Shown here: in pieces, positions 40,768 to 51,172 of the stretch
How the letters are laid out: every line of letters begins with the position of its first letter
Numbering within the stretch: position 1 is the first letter of the stretch
NCBI GenBank assembly: GCA_040220875.1
Contig: JAVJVX010000006.1
Span: 1 to 64,000, forward strand
Length of the DNA: 64,000 nucleotides
Reading direction: 5' to 3'
DNA from: Alphaproteobacteria bacterium
GTDB lineage: Bacteria > Pseudomonadota > Alphaproteobacteria > JAVJVX01
Notes under the pieces: generated by a model
What the model was told of the DNA's origin: nothing
The model's input: the letters and a program-made list of their open reading frames with translations, nothing else
Databases searched by the model: none
Position numbers and translations under genes: made by a program

Positions 40768-42648
40768 ATGGCGAAACCACCGACACCCGTCGACACCTTC
40801 AAGCAAGTAACGGCCGCGGCCCTTCGCGCGCTCTCGAAGGATCCGGATATCGAAGTCAGCTTCGGGCTCTCGACGCCGCAACTCCGCGACAAGCAGGCGC
40901 GCCTGCCGCTGCCCGACCGGGCGCTGCGGGCCGAGGAGGTCTCGACTCTCCGGGGCGAGGCGGACGGTCTGGCAATGCGCGCGCGCCACCACAACGAAAA
41001 GGTGCATGCCCATCACCGCCCGCAATCGGCCGCCGCCGCATCGGTTTTCGACATGGTGGAACAGGTCCGGGTCGAGGCGCTGGGCGCGAACGCCTTCCGT
41101 GGCGTCCGGGCAAATTTGGAGGCGTCACTCAATGAGTACTGCCGGATGCACGGCTATGACCGCGTCGCCCGGCGCGAGGATGTTCCCCTGATCGAGGCGG
41201 TCCGTTTCCTCGCCCGCGAAACACTCACGGGCGAAAAGCCGCCCGAGAACGCCCGCCACATGGTCGACCTCTGGCGTTCTAACCTGGAGGAGGAAGTCGC
41301 GCGCGATCTCGCGGCCCTGGCCGATTCGGCGGGTGACCAGGACGCCTACGCCCTGGCGGCCCGCCGGCTGATCGCCGACCTCGACCTCGAGCCCGAGGAC
41401 CAGCCGAGCGAGGAGAACGAAGAAGGCCAGGACGAAGACGAGGACAACGGGGAAGATCAGGCCGACCAGCGGGACGAGCATGGACGCGCGGACCAGGAGG
41501 CGCCCGACGGCATGAGTCCCCCCGAAGAGGACGAGGACCACTCGGCCGAGGACATGATGGCCGCGAGCGAGGAAGAGCTCGACGCGTCGACCGGCGAGGA
41601 GCAGCCGGGTGAAACAGCGGAATATCGGCCAAATTATCCCGATGGCACGAGCGAAGGCCAATTCCGCTATACCGCCTACACCACCGAGTACGACGAGGTG
41701 CTGGGGGCCGAGGAATTGTGCGATCCCGAGGAACTGACCCGACTGCGCGTCTATCTCGACAGCCAGTTGCAGCATTTGCAGGGGGTCGTCAGCCGGCTCG
41801 CCAACCGCCTGCAGCGCAAGCTCATGGCGCAACAGAACCGCGCCTGGGAGTTCAATCTGGACGAAGGCATCCTGGACCCGGCCCGCCTGGCGCGAGTTGT
41901 CGCCAACCCGACCCACCCCCTGTCCTTCAAACAGGAACAGGATATGGATTTCCGCGATACGGTGGTTTCGCTCCTGATCGACAATTCCGGCTCCATGCGC
42001 GGACGGCCCATTTCCGTCGCCGCCATGAGCACCGATATCCTGGCCCGCACCCTCGAGCGCTGCGGGGTGAAGGTTGAAATTCTGGGATTCACAACCCGCG
42101 CGTGGAAAGGCGGGCAGGCGCGCGAGAAATGGCTGCGCGAAGGGCGGCCGGCCGATCCGGGGCGGCTCAACGATCTTCGCCATATTGTCTACAAATCAGC
42201 CGACTCGCCATGGCGGCGGGCGCGCAAGAATCTCGGCCTGATGTTGCGCGAGGGCCTGCTCAAGGAGAATATCGACGGCGAGGCTCTCATGTGGGCGCAT
42301 AACCGGCTGATCGCCCGATCCGAAGAGCGCCGGATCCTGATGGTAATCTCGGACGGGGCGCCGGTGGACGATTCGACCCTTTCGCTCAACTCGGGCAATT
42401 ATCTCGAGCAGCACCTGCGTCAGGTCATTCGCTGGATCGAGACCCGTTCGCCCGTGGATCTCGTGGCAATCGGGATCGGCCATGACGTAACGCGCTATTA
42501 CGACCGGGCCGTGACGATCATGGATGCGGAGCAGCTCGGCGGCACCATGATGGAAAAACTGACCGAGCTTTTCGATGAGCCGGGCGCCGCCAGGCACTCT
42601 CGCTCTCGCACGCCGCGTGAACAGCGCGTGGCGGCCCGCCAGCACTAG
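40768..42648 (+). CDS. cobT: Cobaltochelatase subunit CobT (VWA domain)
   Basis: The 626-residue protein has a CobT N-terminal region, a strongly acidic Glu/Asp stretch (about 205-290) and a C-terminal von Willebrand A domain with a MIDAS motif DNSGSM starting at D405. It pairs with CobS in the ATP-dependent cobaltochelatase. It follows cobS after 45 bases and converges with the dienelactone hydrolase gene. Confidence 0.93.
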   Translation: MAKPPTPVDTFKQVTAAALRALSKDPDIEVSFGLSTPQLRDKQARLPLPDRALRAEEVSTLRGEADGLAMRARHHNEKVHAHHRPQSAAAASVFDMVEQVRVEALGANAFRGVRANLEASLNEYCRMHGYDRVARREDVPLIEAVRFLARETLTGEKPPENARHMVDLWRSNLEEEVARDLAALADSAGDQDAYALAARRLIADLDLEPEDQPSEENEEGQDEDEDNGEDQADQRDEHGRADQEAPDGMSPPEEDEDHSAEDMMAASEEELDASTGEEQPGETAEYRPNYPDGTSEGQFRYTAYTTEYDEVLGAEELCDPEELTRLRVYLDSQLQHLQGVVSRLANRLQRKLMAQQNRAWEFNLDEGILDPARLARVVANPTHPLSFKQEQDMDFRDTVVSLLIDNSGSMRGRPISVAAMSTDILARTLERCGVKVEILGFTTRAWKGGQAREKWLREGRPADPGRLNDLRHIVYKSADSPWRRARKNLGLMLREGLLKENIDGEALMWAHNRLIARSEERRILMVISDGAPVDDSTLSLNSGNYLEQHLRQVIRWIETRSPVDLVAIGIGHDVTRYYDRAVTIMDAEQLGGTMMEKLTELFDEPGAARHSRSRTPREQRVAARQH

Positions 42649-42663
42649 CCCCGCAGGGCCGGC

Positions 42664-43443
42664 TCAGGAAAGGTTCTCGGCGAAGAAGCCCGTCGTCCGT
42701 TCCCAGGCAAGGCTGGCGGCCGGCTCATCATAGCGCGCACTCGTCGGGTTGGCGAAGGCGTGGTCCGCGTCGTACCAGTGAACCGTCAGCTCCTTGCCGG
42801 CGGCGTCCATATTGGCCTCGAAACCCGCGATCATTTCGTGATTGATCCATTTGTCATGCTCGGCGAAATGGCCCAGCACCGGGCCCACGAGATTCTCGAG
42901 CCGGGCGGCGGGCAGGTCAACGCGGCCGTAATAGATGACCGTGGCATCGACCGGTGTTTCCGTCGATATCTTGAGCGACCAGCTGCCGCCAAAGCACCAG
43001 CCGACCGTGCCCAGGGCAAGGCCCGGTCCAGCCAACGCCAGCCAGTCGGCCCAGCCGGTCAGGGTCTCCACCGCTTCGGCATCATTGACCGCCCCCATCA
43101 GCTTGGGTGCCTCCTCGCGCGAGGTTGTGGACCTGCCACCATAGAGATCGACGGCAAGCGCACGATACCCCTGCTTCGCGAAATCGAAGGCCACGGATTT
43201 GATCTGGTCGTTCAGCCCCCACCATTCGTGAATGAGGAGAACACTGGCGCGTGCGGGGGCATCGGGTTCCGCCAGGGCCGCGGACACGCGGCGCCCCGAG
43301 GGCAGATCGAGAGTCTTTGTCGCCAGCGTGTCGGCCGCCGCCCGCGCCAGGCGCGGATCGGCCAGAATGGCTGCAAGCGGCAGGGCCGCCAGTGGAAGCC
43401 GGACCAGTCCGGTGACGACGTCGCGGCGGTTGAGTCCGTCCAT
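42664..43443 (-). CDS. Dienelactone hydrolase family protein with Tat signal
   Basis: The 259-residue alpha/beta hydrolase starts at the ATG at 43443, five bases after GGAGG. The N-terminus has a twin-arginine motif (NRRDVV, residues 5-10) and a hydrophobic stretch ending in ARAAA, so it is probably Tat-exported. The catalytic triad is C150 (GWCFGG), D197 and H228 (DADHAF), and the Cys nucleophile is typical of dienelactone hydrolases. The physiological substrate is unknown. It converges with cobT; the rpmB terminator lies upstream. Confidence 0.85.
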   Translation of the reverse strand: MDGLNRRDVVTGLVRLPLAALPLAAILADPRLARAAADTLATKTLDLPSGRRVSAALAEPDAPARASVLLIHEWWGLNDQIKSVAFDFAKQGYRALAVDLYGGRSTTSREEAPKLMGAVNDAEAVETLTGWADWLALAGPGLALGTVGWCFGGSWSLKISTETPVDATVIYYGRVDLPAARLENLVGPVLGHFAEHDKWINHEMIAGFEANMDAAGKELTVHWYDADHAFANPTSARYDEPAASLAWERTTGFFAENLS

Positions 43444-43582
43444 CAAAACCTCCGGGGCGGGGTGGGTTGGCGTGAGACCAGGCTGCCTCGGGCCCGCATG
43501 CCGGGCCTTCGGGCCGGGATTAGGGGGACGATCTTGAGCCAGGAACGGTTCCCGGTCCATGACGCGACCGACGGTCCGACAC

Positions 43583-43609
43583 AAAAAAAACCCGCCGGCG
43601 GGCGGCGGG
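43583..43609 (-). terminator. Rho-independent terminator of rpmB
   Basis: On the minus strand the sequence folds as CCCGCC, a short loop, GGCGGG, followed directly by eight T residues. It lies about 40 bases after the rpmB stop. Confidence 0.85.
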
Positions 43610-43646
43610 TTCGGGGTGGCCAGGCGAACGGGATCGGGCGGGCGGC

Positions 43647-43946
43647 CTAGGCCCGCGCGGCCACGCGATCACGCGCCTTTTCGATCCGGCGCTTGATCCG
43701 GCGCAGATCCGGGTCCAGCCTGGAATCGGCAGTTCCCAGAAGGAACGCGTCGAGACCGCCGTTTTTCTCGATGGTGCGCAGACCCTTGGTCGAGAGTTTG
43801 AGCCGGACCGGCAGGCCCAGCGCCTCGGAAATCAGCGAGGTCTGCTGCAGATTGGGGATAAAACGGCGGCGGGTGCGGTTATTGGCGTGGCTGACGTTGT
43901 TCCCCGCCATCACTCCCTTGCCTGTCACGATACAACGGCGCGCCAT
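43647..43946 (-). CDS. rpmB: 50S ribosomal protein L28
   Basis: The 99-residue protein matches bacterial L28: MARRCIVTGKGVMAGNNVSHANNRTRRRF, LGLPVRLKLSTKGLRTIEKNGG, and a basic C-terminal tail. It is bracketed by its own promoter (44037-44065) and terminator. Confidence 0.97.
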   Translation of the reverse strand: MARRCIVTGKGVMAGNNVSHANNRTRRRFIPNLQQTSLISEALGLPVRLKLSTKGLRTIEKNGGLDAFLLGTADSRLDPDLRRIKRRIEKARDRVAARA

Positions 43947-44036
43947 GATGCGTCCTCGACTGGGGGCGGAAACCGCCCCGGTTCCAGAAAGAACCGGGTC
44001 CGGACCATACGGGGCCGGACCCTTGAAAGCGCCCGG

Positions 44037-44065
44037 TTTTTAGGCTGGCTGGCGCGTGCAGTCAA
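44037..44065 (-). promoter_or_regulatory. sigma70-type promoter of rpmB
   Basis: On the minus strand TTGACT (44065-44060), a 17-base spacer and TAAAAA (44042-44037) lie about 90 bases before the rpmB start. Confidence 0.5.
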
Positions 44066-44124
44066 GCACCCCGACCCGAAAAACCCGGGAAAGATCGGGA
44101 TTATTGGCCGCTGGCCGCCGTGCA

Positions 44125-45138
44125 TCAGTCGGGATTTTCCTCGTGGCCGCCCATGAAGGCCGCCAGCAGCGCGGCCGCGGCGCGGGGCGCGGTGATCTCG
44201 CCCGCGAGCACGCGCGCCTCCAGATCGCCCAGAAGCGGTCGAATCTCGGGGTCTGCGCGCAGGAGTGATTTCAGGGTCTCGGTCACCTCGTCCCACATCC
44301 AGCGCACCGCCTGGCGCCGGCGGCGCGCCTCGAGGCGGCCGCTGGCCCGGGCCTCGTCGCGAAACCTGAGGACGGTCTCCCAGACCGCCGCGATGCCGTC
44401 ACCCGTGAGGGCCGAGCACCTCAGCACCTGGGGCGCCCAGCCTTCCTCCGGAGGGCGCAGCAGTTGTAGAGCCGCGCGGTAGTCGCTCACCGCCCGGGTG
44501 GCCGCCGGAATCAGCTCGCCATCCGCCTTGTTCACGACCACAAGATCGGCCAGTTCCATTATTCCCCGCTTGAGCCCCTGCAACTCGTCCCCGCCGGCGG
44601 GCTGGATGAGCAGCAGAAAGAGATCGGCCATATGTGAAACCGCGGTCTCGCTTTGCCCGACCCCCACCGTCTCGATGAGGACCACGTCGAATCCGGCCGC
44701 CTCCGTCGCCAGGATCGCCTCACGCGTGCGCCGGGCCACACCGCCCAGCGTGCCGCTCGTCGGGCTTGGCCGTATGAAGGCGTTCGCATGGACCGAAAGT
44801 TTCTCCATCCGCGTCTTGTCGCCGAGCAGGGATCCGCCCGAGCGCTCCGAGGTGGGATCGACCGCGAGCACCGCGACCTTGTGCCCCTGATCGATGGCAT
44901 AAAGACCGAAAGCCTCGATGAAGCTGGATTTGCCGACACCGGGGGTGCCGGAAATGCCGATCCGGATGGATCCGCCGGTCTCCGGCAAGAGTCGCTCGAG
45001 CAACACCTCCGCCTGCTCACGATGATCGGGCCGGGTGGATTCGATCAGCGTGATGGCCCGGGCCAGCGCCCGGCGCTCACCCGCCCGGACCGCTTTGGCC
45101 AGGGACGCCAGTTCCCCGTCGATCGTGTCGTCAGCCAA
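44125..45138 (-). CDS. meaB: Methylmalonyl-CoA mutase-associated GTPase MeaB
   Basis: The 337-residue G3E-type GTPase has the P-loop GTPGVGKS (64-71), ETVGVGQSE and the guanine-specificity VNKAD. MeaB protects and reactivates methylmalonyl-CoA mutase by gating cobalamin loading. The mutase gene is about 2.8 kb away on the same strand, separated by an ABC exporter and an SDR gene. Length is family-typical. Confidence 0.95.
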   Translation of the reverse strand: MADDTIDGELASLAKAVRAGERRALARAITLIESTRPDHREQAEVLLERLLPETGGSIRIGISGTPGVGKSSFIEAFGLYAIDQGHKVAVLAVDPTSERSGGSLLGDKTRMEKLSVHANAFIRPSPTSGTLGGVARRTREAILATEAAGFDVVLIETVGVGQSETAVSHMADLFLLLIQPAGGDELQGLKRGIMELADLVVVNKADGELIPAATRAVSDYRAALQLLRPPEEGWAPQVLRCSALTGDGIAAVWETVLRFRDEARASGRLEARRRRQAVRWMWDEVTETLKSLLRADPEIRPLLGDLEARVLAGEITAPRAAAALLAAFMGGHEENPD

Positions 45139-45186
45139 GGCGCATTTCCCGCGTGTGATGAAAGGAGGTGGCGTGGGGCGCCGCGA

Positions 45187-47130
45187 TTATGAGCGCTTCG
45201 GCGGCTCTTCGCCAAGAGGGCCGGCGGCGCGTTCTTCAGCGTCATCCACCGCGGTGGCCGGCCGGATAAGACCGGCCGCCGCCGCCTCGGCCAGCGCGGC
45301 CTGATGTTTTTGAGCCTCCTGCTGACGTGCCCACATCTGGGCATATTTGCCCGCCGCCGCCAGAAGCTCGCCATGCCGGCCGCGCTCGACAATCCGGCCC
45401 TGCTCGAGGACCAGGATTTCATCGGCATCCACCACCGTGGAAAGCCGGTGAGCGATGACCAGTGTGGTCCGGCCGTGGGCGACTTCGCGCAGATTGGCCT
45501 GGATTTCCTTTTCGGTCTCGGAATCGAGGGCCGAGGTGGCTTCGTCAAACAGCAGGATCCGGGGGTCCTTGAGGATCGTGCGGGCAATGGCCACGCGTTG
45601 CTTCTCGCCGCCCGACAGCTTGAGACCGCGCTCGCCCACCATGGTCTCGTAGCCATCGGGCAGGCTCGTAATGAAATCGTGAATGTGAGCCAGGCGCGCC
45701 GCCCGCTCGACCTCTTCCAGCGAAGCGCCGGGCCGGCCATAGGCAATGTTGTAGTGGATCGTGTCATTAAAAAGGACCGTATCCTGGGGCACGATCCCGA
45801 TGGCCTGGCGCAGGCTCTGCTGGGTCACATCCCGAATGTCCTGGCCGTCGATGGTCACCCGGCCCGAATCCACATCATAAAAGCGGAACAGGATGCGCGA
45901 GACGGTGGATTTGCCGGCCCCGCTTGGCCCGACGATTGCGAGCATCCGGCCAGGCGGCACATCGAAACTGACATCGTGCAGAATCTGCCGCCGCCGGTCG
46001 TACGAAAAATCAACATGCTCGAACCTGATCGCCGCTTCGCGGATCTCGAGCGACGGTGCGCCCGGCTTGTCACGTATTTCGGCCGACACGTCGAGAAGCT
46101 CGAACATCCGTTCCATATCGGTGAGCGAATTCTTGATTTCACGATAGACGAAACCGAGAAAATTGAGCGGAACATAGATCAGGAAGAGATAAAGCGTGAT
46201 GCCAACCAGTTTTTCCATGTCCATGGTACCGGCGACAATCTCCGCCGCCGCCATCCAGATCAGCGCCGTCAGGCCGGCGCCGATCAGCACCGCCTGGCCG
46301 ACGTTGAGGGCGACGAGAGAGGTACGTGTCCGGATCGCGGCCTTCTCGTAGCGCCGCATGGACGCGTCGAAACGCTCGCTCTCGTGCCGTTCGTTGTTGA
46401 AGTACTTGACCGTCTCGTAATTGAGGAGCGCGTCCACCGCCTTGGTGTTCGCCTGCTGGTCGGTCTCGTTCATCTCGCGGCGGTATTTGAGCCGCCATTC
46501 CGTAACCGAGAAAGTGAAGCTCACATAGATCACCACAGTGGCGAAGATGATCAGCGCGTACCAGAACCCGTAACGCCACCACATGATGCCGACGATAAGG
46601 AAAAATTCGATCAGGGTCGGAATGATGTTGAACAGCATGAAGGCGAGCAAAAATTCGATCGCCTTCGTGCCGCGCTCGATCACCCGGCTGAGCCCGCCCG
46701 TCTTACGCTCGAGATGAAAGCGCAGGGAAAGCCGGTGAATGTGCTGAAAAACCTGGACCGCGATGGCGCGAATGGCGCTCTGCGTCACCTTGGCAAAAAT
46801 CGCATCGCGCAACTCACCAAAAAGCTGCGAGGCGACGCGCAGAAAGCCGTAGCCCAAAATAAGCGCAACAGGCACCGCCAGGATGGCGGCCTTTTCCACG
46901 TCGAGCGCGGCCAGAATCTCCTCGAAGATGAGAGGGGTGACGACGTTCGCGAGTTTGGCCAGGACGAGCAGCCCGAGGGCGATCACGACCCGCGTCTTGA
47001 TTTCGGTTGCGCCGGCGCGGCGATGGGGCCCTTGCGCAGCCGGCCAAAGATAGGGCGCGAGGGTGCGGATGGTGCCCCATTGCAGGCGGTCGGTCTTTTC
47101 CGTGCGGTCGAATCCGTGAGGACTGGTCAT
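45187..47130 (-). CDS. Atm1/HMT1-type ABC exporter (half transporter)
   Basis: The 647-residue protein has a transmembrane ABC domain (about 45-350) and a nucleotide-binding domain with Walker A GPSGAGKST at 401-409, the signature LSGGEKQRVAIAR and ILLFDEATSALD. The membrane part (NYETVKYFNNERHE) is characteristic of the Atm1/ABCB7 group, which exports glutathione-derived sulfur compounds or heavy-metal conjugates. It acts as a homodimer. It lies 48 bases upstream of meaB on the same strand. Confidence 0.92.
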   Translation of the reverse strand: MTSPHGFDRTEKTDRLQWGTIRTLAPYLWPAAQGPHRRAGATEIKTRVVIALGLLVLAKLANVVTPLIFEEILAALDVEKAAILAVPVALILGYGFLRVASQLFGELRDAIFAKVTQSAIRAIAVQVFQHIHRLSLRFHLERKTGGLSRVIERGTKAIEFLLAFMLFNIIPTLIEFFLIVGIMWWRYGFWYALIIFATVVIYVSFTFSVTEWRLKYRREMNETDQQANTKAVDALLNYETVKYFNNERHESERFDASMRRYEKAAIRTRTSLVALNVGQAVLIGAGLTALIWMAAAEIVAGTMDMEKLVGITLYLFLIYVPLNFLGFVYREIKNSLTDMERMFELLDVSAEIRDKPGAPSLEIREAAIRFEHVDFSYDRRRQILHDVSFDVPPGRMLAIVGPSGAGKSTVSRILFRFYDVDSGRVTIDGQDIRDVTQQSLRQAIGIVPQDTVLFNDTIHYNIAYGRPGASLEEVERAARLAHIHDFITSLPDGYETMVGERGLKLSGGEKQRVAIARTILKDPRILLFDEATSALDSETEKEIQANLREVAHGRTTLVIAHRLSTVVDADEILVLEQGRIVERGRHGELLAAAGKYAQMWARQQEAQKHQAALAEAAAAGLIRPATAVDDAEERAAGPLGEEPPKRS

Positions 47131-47210
47131 AAGGCCTTCATGGCACCCGCCGCCCCGCCCGTCTAGAGGCGGTCGGCCAACAAATTGTTTCGATCCCTGA
47201 GGAGCACTGG

Positions 47211-47972
47211 TTATATCTGCGCGACACCGCCATCGACGGTGAGTTCGGCCCCGGCCATATAGGACGAGTCGCTGCTGGCAAGGAAAAGGGCGGCGCGGGC
47301 GATTTCATCGGCCTTGCCCATCCGACCGAGGGGCGTGGCCGCCTCCTGCTGCACCTTCATAGCTGCTATCTGATCCTCGGTCATGCCGAGCCGTTGATAG
47401 GCCTGCGTGTCGATGGCGCCCGGTGTGAGCGCGTTGACGCGGATGCGCCGGGGGGCGAGTTCGGCCGTGAGTGTCCGGACGAGCGAGCGGAGGGCCGCCT
47501 TGGAGGCGCCGTAAAGGCTGAGGCCGGGAAAGGCCTTTGTCGCCGATATCGAAGATACGACCACGATGGTCCCGCCGTCACGCAGGAGTGGCAACGCCTT
47601 CTGGATGGTGAAAAATGTCCCCTTGAGGGTGATGCCGACTTCGCGATCGAAAAACGCCTCGTCGATGTCGCCCACCGGTCGGATGGCCGCGCCGCCCGCA
47701 TTGGCGACGAGGCAATCGATGGCGCCGAAGCGCCCCCGCACCTCGGCATAGAGCCGATCGAGATCGTCGAGCGCGAGGAGATCGCCGGCGACAGCCAGGC
47801 AGTCATCGCCAAGCTCGCCCCGCGCGGCATCGAGCGTCTCGCGGTTGCGGCCAAAAATCGCGAGTTTCGCACCCTCGGCGGCGAAGAGTCGCGCCGTCGC
47901 GAGTCCGATACCGCCATTGCCGCCGGTCACGACGGCCACCTTGTTCGCGAGCTTTCCGTCGGGTCGCGCCAT
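47211..47972 (-). CDS. Short-chain dehydrogenase/reductase
   Basis: The 253-residue classical SDR has the coenzyme motif TGGNGGIG (16-23), NAGG (91-94), catalytic Ser near 140, and YGASK (Y154, K158). Acidic/basic residues after the second strand (GRNRE) suggest NADP preference. The substrate cannot be told. It follows the mutase gene after eight bases, so probably the same transcript. Confidence 0.9.
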   Translation of the reverse strand: MARPDGKLANKVAVVTGGNGGIGLATARLFAAEGAKLAIFGRNRETLDAARGELGDDCLAVAGDLLALDDLDRLYAEVRGRFGAIDCLVANAGGAAIRPVGDIDEAFFDREVGITLKGTFFTIQKALPLLRDGGTIVVVSSISATKAFPGLSLYGASKAALRSLVRTLTAELAPRRIRVNALTPGAIDTQAYQRLGMTEDQIAAMKVQQEAATPLGRMGKADEIARAALFLASSDSSYMAGAELTVDGGVAQI

Positions 47973-47980
47973 GGTGCCCC

Positions 47981-50134
47981 TTATCCGCCCGCGCGTTCGC
48001 GCACGAGGTCGAGCACGTCCTTGGCCGCTTCGGGAATATTGGTGCCGGGGCCGTAAATCGCCGATACGCCCGCCTGTTTCAGGAAGTCGTAATCCTGCGG
48101 CGGGATGACGCCGCCCGCGATCACCACCACGTGGCCCGCCCCCTCTTTTTCGAGCGCCGCCACCAGGCCCGGCACCAGGGTCTTGTGGCCCGCCGCCTGG
48201 CTCGAGACACCCACGACATGGACATCGTTCTCCACCGCCTGGCGTGCCGCTTCTTCCGGCGTCTGGAACAACGGGCCGATATCAACATCGAAGCCGAGAT
48301 CGGCGAAGGCGGTCGCGATCACCTTGGCGCCGCGGTCATGCCCGTCCTGCCCCATCTTGACGACGAGAATACGCGGCCGGCGGCCGGTTTCCTTTTCAAA
48401 CGCTTCGATATCCTTCCGGAGGTTCATGAATTTCTCGTCCCCCTCATAGGCCGCGCCATAAACACCCGAAACCGCCCGGCTGATGGCCCGGTGCCGGCCG
48501 AACACCTTTTCGAGCGCGTCCGAAATCTCGCCCCCCGTGGCACGGACCCGGGCGGCCTCAATGGCGAGCCCCAGCAGATTGGCGTCGCCGGCCTCCCGGC
48601 CTGCGGCTTCCGTCAGCGCGGCGAGCGCGGATTTTACCTTCGCCTCATCCCGTCCGGCACGGAGTTTCTCGAGGCGTCTGATCTGCTGGTCGCGCACCTC
48701 GGTATTGTCGATATTGCGCACTTCCACATGATCGGGCGTGGCGGAGCGGTACTTGTTGACGCCCACGATGACCTCCTCGCCCCGGTCGATCCGCGCCTGG
48801 CGGCGCGCGGCCGCTTCCTCGATCCGCAGTTTCGGCATGCCGTCCCCGACGGCCTTGGTCATGCCGCCGAGTTCCTCGACCTCCCCGATCAGTCGCGCCG
48901 CCTCGCGAACGAGAGAATCGGTAAGCGCCTCGATGTAGTAGCTGCCGCCCAGCGGATCCACCACTTGGGGGATCCCGGTCTCGTTGGCGAGCACGAGCTG
49001 GGTGTTGCGCGCGATCTTGGCGGCAAAGTCGGAGGGCAGGGCCAATGCCTCGTCGAAGGAGTTGGTGTGGAGCGACTGGGTGCCACCGAGCACGGCGGCC
49101 ATGGCCTCGATAGTGGTGCGTATGATGTTGTTGTAGGGATCCTGCTCCGTCAGGCTCCAGCCTGACGTCTGACAATGCGTGCGGAGCGCCAGGCTCTTGG
49201 GGTTCTCCGGCTCGAACTCGCTCATCATGCGCGCCCAGAGAAGCCGGGCGGCGCGCAGCTTGGCGATCTCCATGAAGAAATTCATGCCGATCCCGAAGAA
49301 GAAGGAGAGCCGCGGCGCGAAAGCGTCGATATCGAGCCCTCTGGACAAGGCCGCACGCACATATTCACGCCCGTCGGCCAGGGTGAAAGCGAGCTCCTGG
49401 ACCGCGGTCGCCCCGGCTTCCTGCATGTGATACCCGGAAATGGAGATCGAATTGAATCGCGGCATGTGCCGGGCCGTATAATCGATGATGTCGGCCACGA
49501 TGCGCATGCTGGGTTCGGGCGGATAAATGTAGGTGTTCCGCACCATGAACTCTTTCAGAATGTCGTTCTGAATGGTCCCGGAAAGCTTGTCCTGGCTAAC
49601 ACCCTGTTCCTCGGCGGCAACGATATAGCCAGCCATGACAGGCAGCACCGCGCCGTTCATGGTCATCGAGACGCTGATGCGGTCAAGCGGAATGCCGTCG
49701 AAGAGGATTTTCATATCCTCGACTGAATCGATGGCCACCCCGGCCTTGCCCACATCGCCCACCACGCGCGGATGATCGCTGTCGTACCCGCGATGGGTGG
49801 CAAGATCGAAGGCGACGGAAAGTCCGGTCTGCCCGCCCTCGAGGGCCTGGCGATAAAAGGCGTTCGATTCCTCGGCCGTGGAGAACCCCGCATACTGGCG
49901 AATCGTCCAGGGGCGGTTAGCGTACATCGTGGCCCGCGGCCCACGCATATACGGGACGAAACCCGGCAACTGGTCGAGCTGCTCGATCCCCTTGAGATCC
50001 TCGACCGTGTAAAGCGGCTTGACCGGGATCCCTTCCGCCGTCTGCCAGACGAGATCGTCCACCGAACTGCCCTTCAGTTCGTCGCCGGCAAGCTCCGTCC
50101 AATCATTCAGGCTTTTCTTTTCGAAACGCGCCAT
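47981..50134 (-). CDS. Methylmalonyl-CoA mutase
   Basis: The 717-residue enzyme interconverts methylmalonyl-CoA and succinyl-CoA with adenosylcobalamin. The catalytic barrel (about 1-560) is followed by a B12-binding domain with MGQDGHDRG, where H599 is the lower cobalt ligand (DxHxxG), and [14 protein letters not shown]. The single-chain length fits the alpha-type homodimeric enzyme (as in human). It is downstream of the HAD gene and upstream of the SDR gene on the same strand; meaB is nearby. Confidence 0.96.
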   Translation of the reverse strand: MARFEKKSLNDWTELAGDELKGSSVDDLVWQTAEGIPVKPLYTVEDLKGIEQLDQLPGFVPYMRGPRATMYANRPWTIRQYAGFSTAEESNAFYRQALEGGQTGLSVAFDLATHRGYDSDHPRVVGDVGKAGVAIDSVEDMKILFDGIPLDRISVSMTMNGAVLPVMAGYIVAAEEQGVSQDKLSGTIQNDILKEFMVRNTYIYPPEPSMRIVADIIDYTARHMPRFNSISISGYHMQEAGATAVQELAFTLADGREYVRAALSRGLDIDAFAPRLSFFFGIGMNFFMEIAKLRAARLLWARMMSEFEPENPKSLALRTHCQTSGWSLTEQDPYNNIIRTTIEAMAAVLGGTQSLHTNSFDEALALPSDFAAKIARNTQLVLANETGIPQVVDPLGGSYYIEALTDSLVREAARLIGEVEELGGMTKAVGDGMPKLRIEEAAARRQARIDRGEEVIVGVNKYRSATPDHVEVRNIDNTEVRDQQIRRLEKLRAGRDEAKVKSALAALTEAAGREAGDANLLGLAIEAARVRATGGEISDALEKVFGRHRAISRAVSGVYGAAYEGDEKFMNLRKDIEAFEKETGRRPRILVVKMGQDGHDRGAKVIATAFADLGFDVDIGPLFQTPEEAARQAVENDVHVVGVSSQAAGHKTLVPGLVAALEKEGAGHVVVIAGGVIPPQDYDFLKQAGVSAIYGPGTNIPEAAKDVLDLVRERAGG

Positions 50135-50182
50135 TGATCACCCTTACCCCGCCGCCGTCGCCGCCGCTTGTCCGCAGAATTT

Positions 50183-51121
50183 CTAGCTGGTCTCGGCGTC
50201 CCAGGCAAATCGGCCCATCACGGCCAACGGCCGAAGACCCGCCGACTGGCAGGCCTCGCTGATTTTCACGCGAAGCCCCTCGGGCGGATTCTCGGGGTCG
50301 AGCGCCGCGCCCGGCTTCAACCCCCATTCATCGCCGTGAATGCCACCCGCGACCAGGATCGAGTCCATACCGGCGTTCTGCGCGCCCCGAATGTCGGTCC
50401 TGAGGCTGTCGCCGATGGCAAGGATCCGCCGGGAATCTCGAATACCCAGAACATCGCGGCAGGTATCGTAAATTTCCGGGAAAGGCTTGCCGTGATACTG
50501 CACGCGCCCGCCCAGTTCTTCGTAGCGCTGAGCGATGGCGCCGGCGCAAATAAGGCGTTCGTCCCCGCGAATCACGACAAGATCCGGATTGGCACAGATC
50601 ATGGGCACGTCCCTTTTCGCCCAGCCGCGTAACAGGTCCTCGTGGAAGGCAACATCCTTGTCGTCGGAAACCGGTCCGGTGGCGAGGACGAATTCGGCCT
50701 TTTCCGGTTGCCTCACCTCGATCAGCCTGTCGATTTCAAGCATATTGCGGTCGCGCGGCGGCCCCAGGTGAAAGCAGTGCCGGCCAAGATTTCGGTAAAA
50801 TGGCAACGTGCGGTCGCAGAGCGCCGCATAGGCTTCGCGTCCGCTCGAAATCACTTCGTCATAAAGCTCGCGCGGCACCCCCATCTTCTCGAGGGCCGCG
50901 ACGAGCTCGCGCGGGCGGCGCGGCGCGTTAGAGAGAAGCACCACCCGGGCTCCCTGTCCCTGCAGGCACCGCAGGGCATCGAGAGCCCAGGAAAAGGCCT
51001 CGACGCCGTTGTGAATGACGCCCCAGAGATCCAGGACGAAGCCGTCGTAATTGGGCGCCAGCTTGCTGATCCCGTGGATCAGGCGGATGGGGTGCGGGTC
51101 CGGCGATTGCGAGTCCGACAT
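50183..51121 (-). CDS. HAD-superfamily class IIA hydrolase (TIGR01459-like)
   Basis: The 312-residue protein has the class IIA HAD signature FVLDLWGVIHNG (motif I), LLSNAPRRP (motif II) and ILAIGDSLRTDIRGAQNAGMDSILV (motif III/IV). This layout is the alphaproteobacterial phosphatase group annotated by TIGR01459; substrates are small phosphorylated metabolites but not defined. It lies 48 bases upstream of the mutase gene on the same strand. Confidence 0.88.
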   Translation of the reverse strand: MSDSQSPDPHPIRLIHGISKLAPNYDGFVLDLWGVIHNGVEAFSWALDALRCLQGQGARVVLLSNAPRRPRELVAALEKMGVPRELYDEVISSGREAYAALCDRTLPFYRNLGRHCFHLGPPRDRNMLEIDRLIEVRQPEKAEFVLATGPVSDDKDVAFHEDLLRGWAKRDVPMICANPDLVVIRGDERLICAGAIAQRYEELGGRVQYHGKPFPEIYDTCRDVLGIRDSRRILAIGDSLRTDIRGAQNAGMDSILVAGGIHGDEWGLKPGAALDPENPPEGLRVKISEACQSAGLRPLAVMGRFAWDAETS

Positions 51122-51172
51122 GATGGGCGGTCTTCTGCCACGGGCGCCCGGGGATGAAAAGGCCCTTTGGCG

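Noticed and set aside
45304-47166. Long plus-strand frame opposite the Atm1-type exporter
   Set aside because: The minus-strand ABC exporter has complete Walker and signature motifs; the opposite frame has none.
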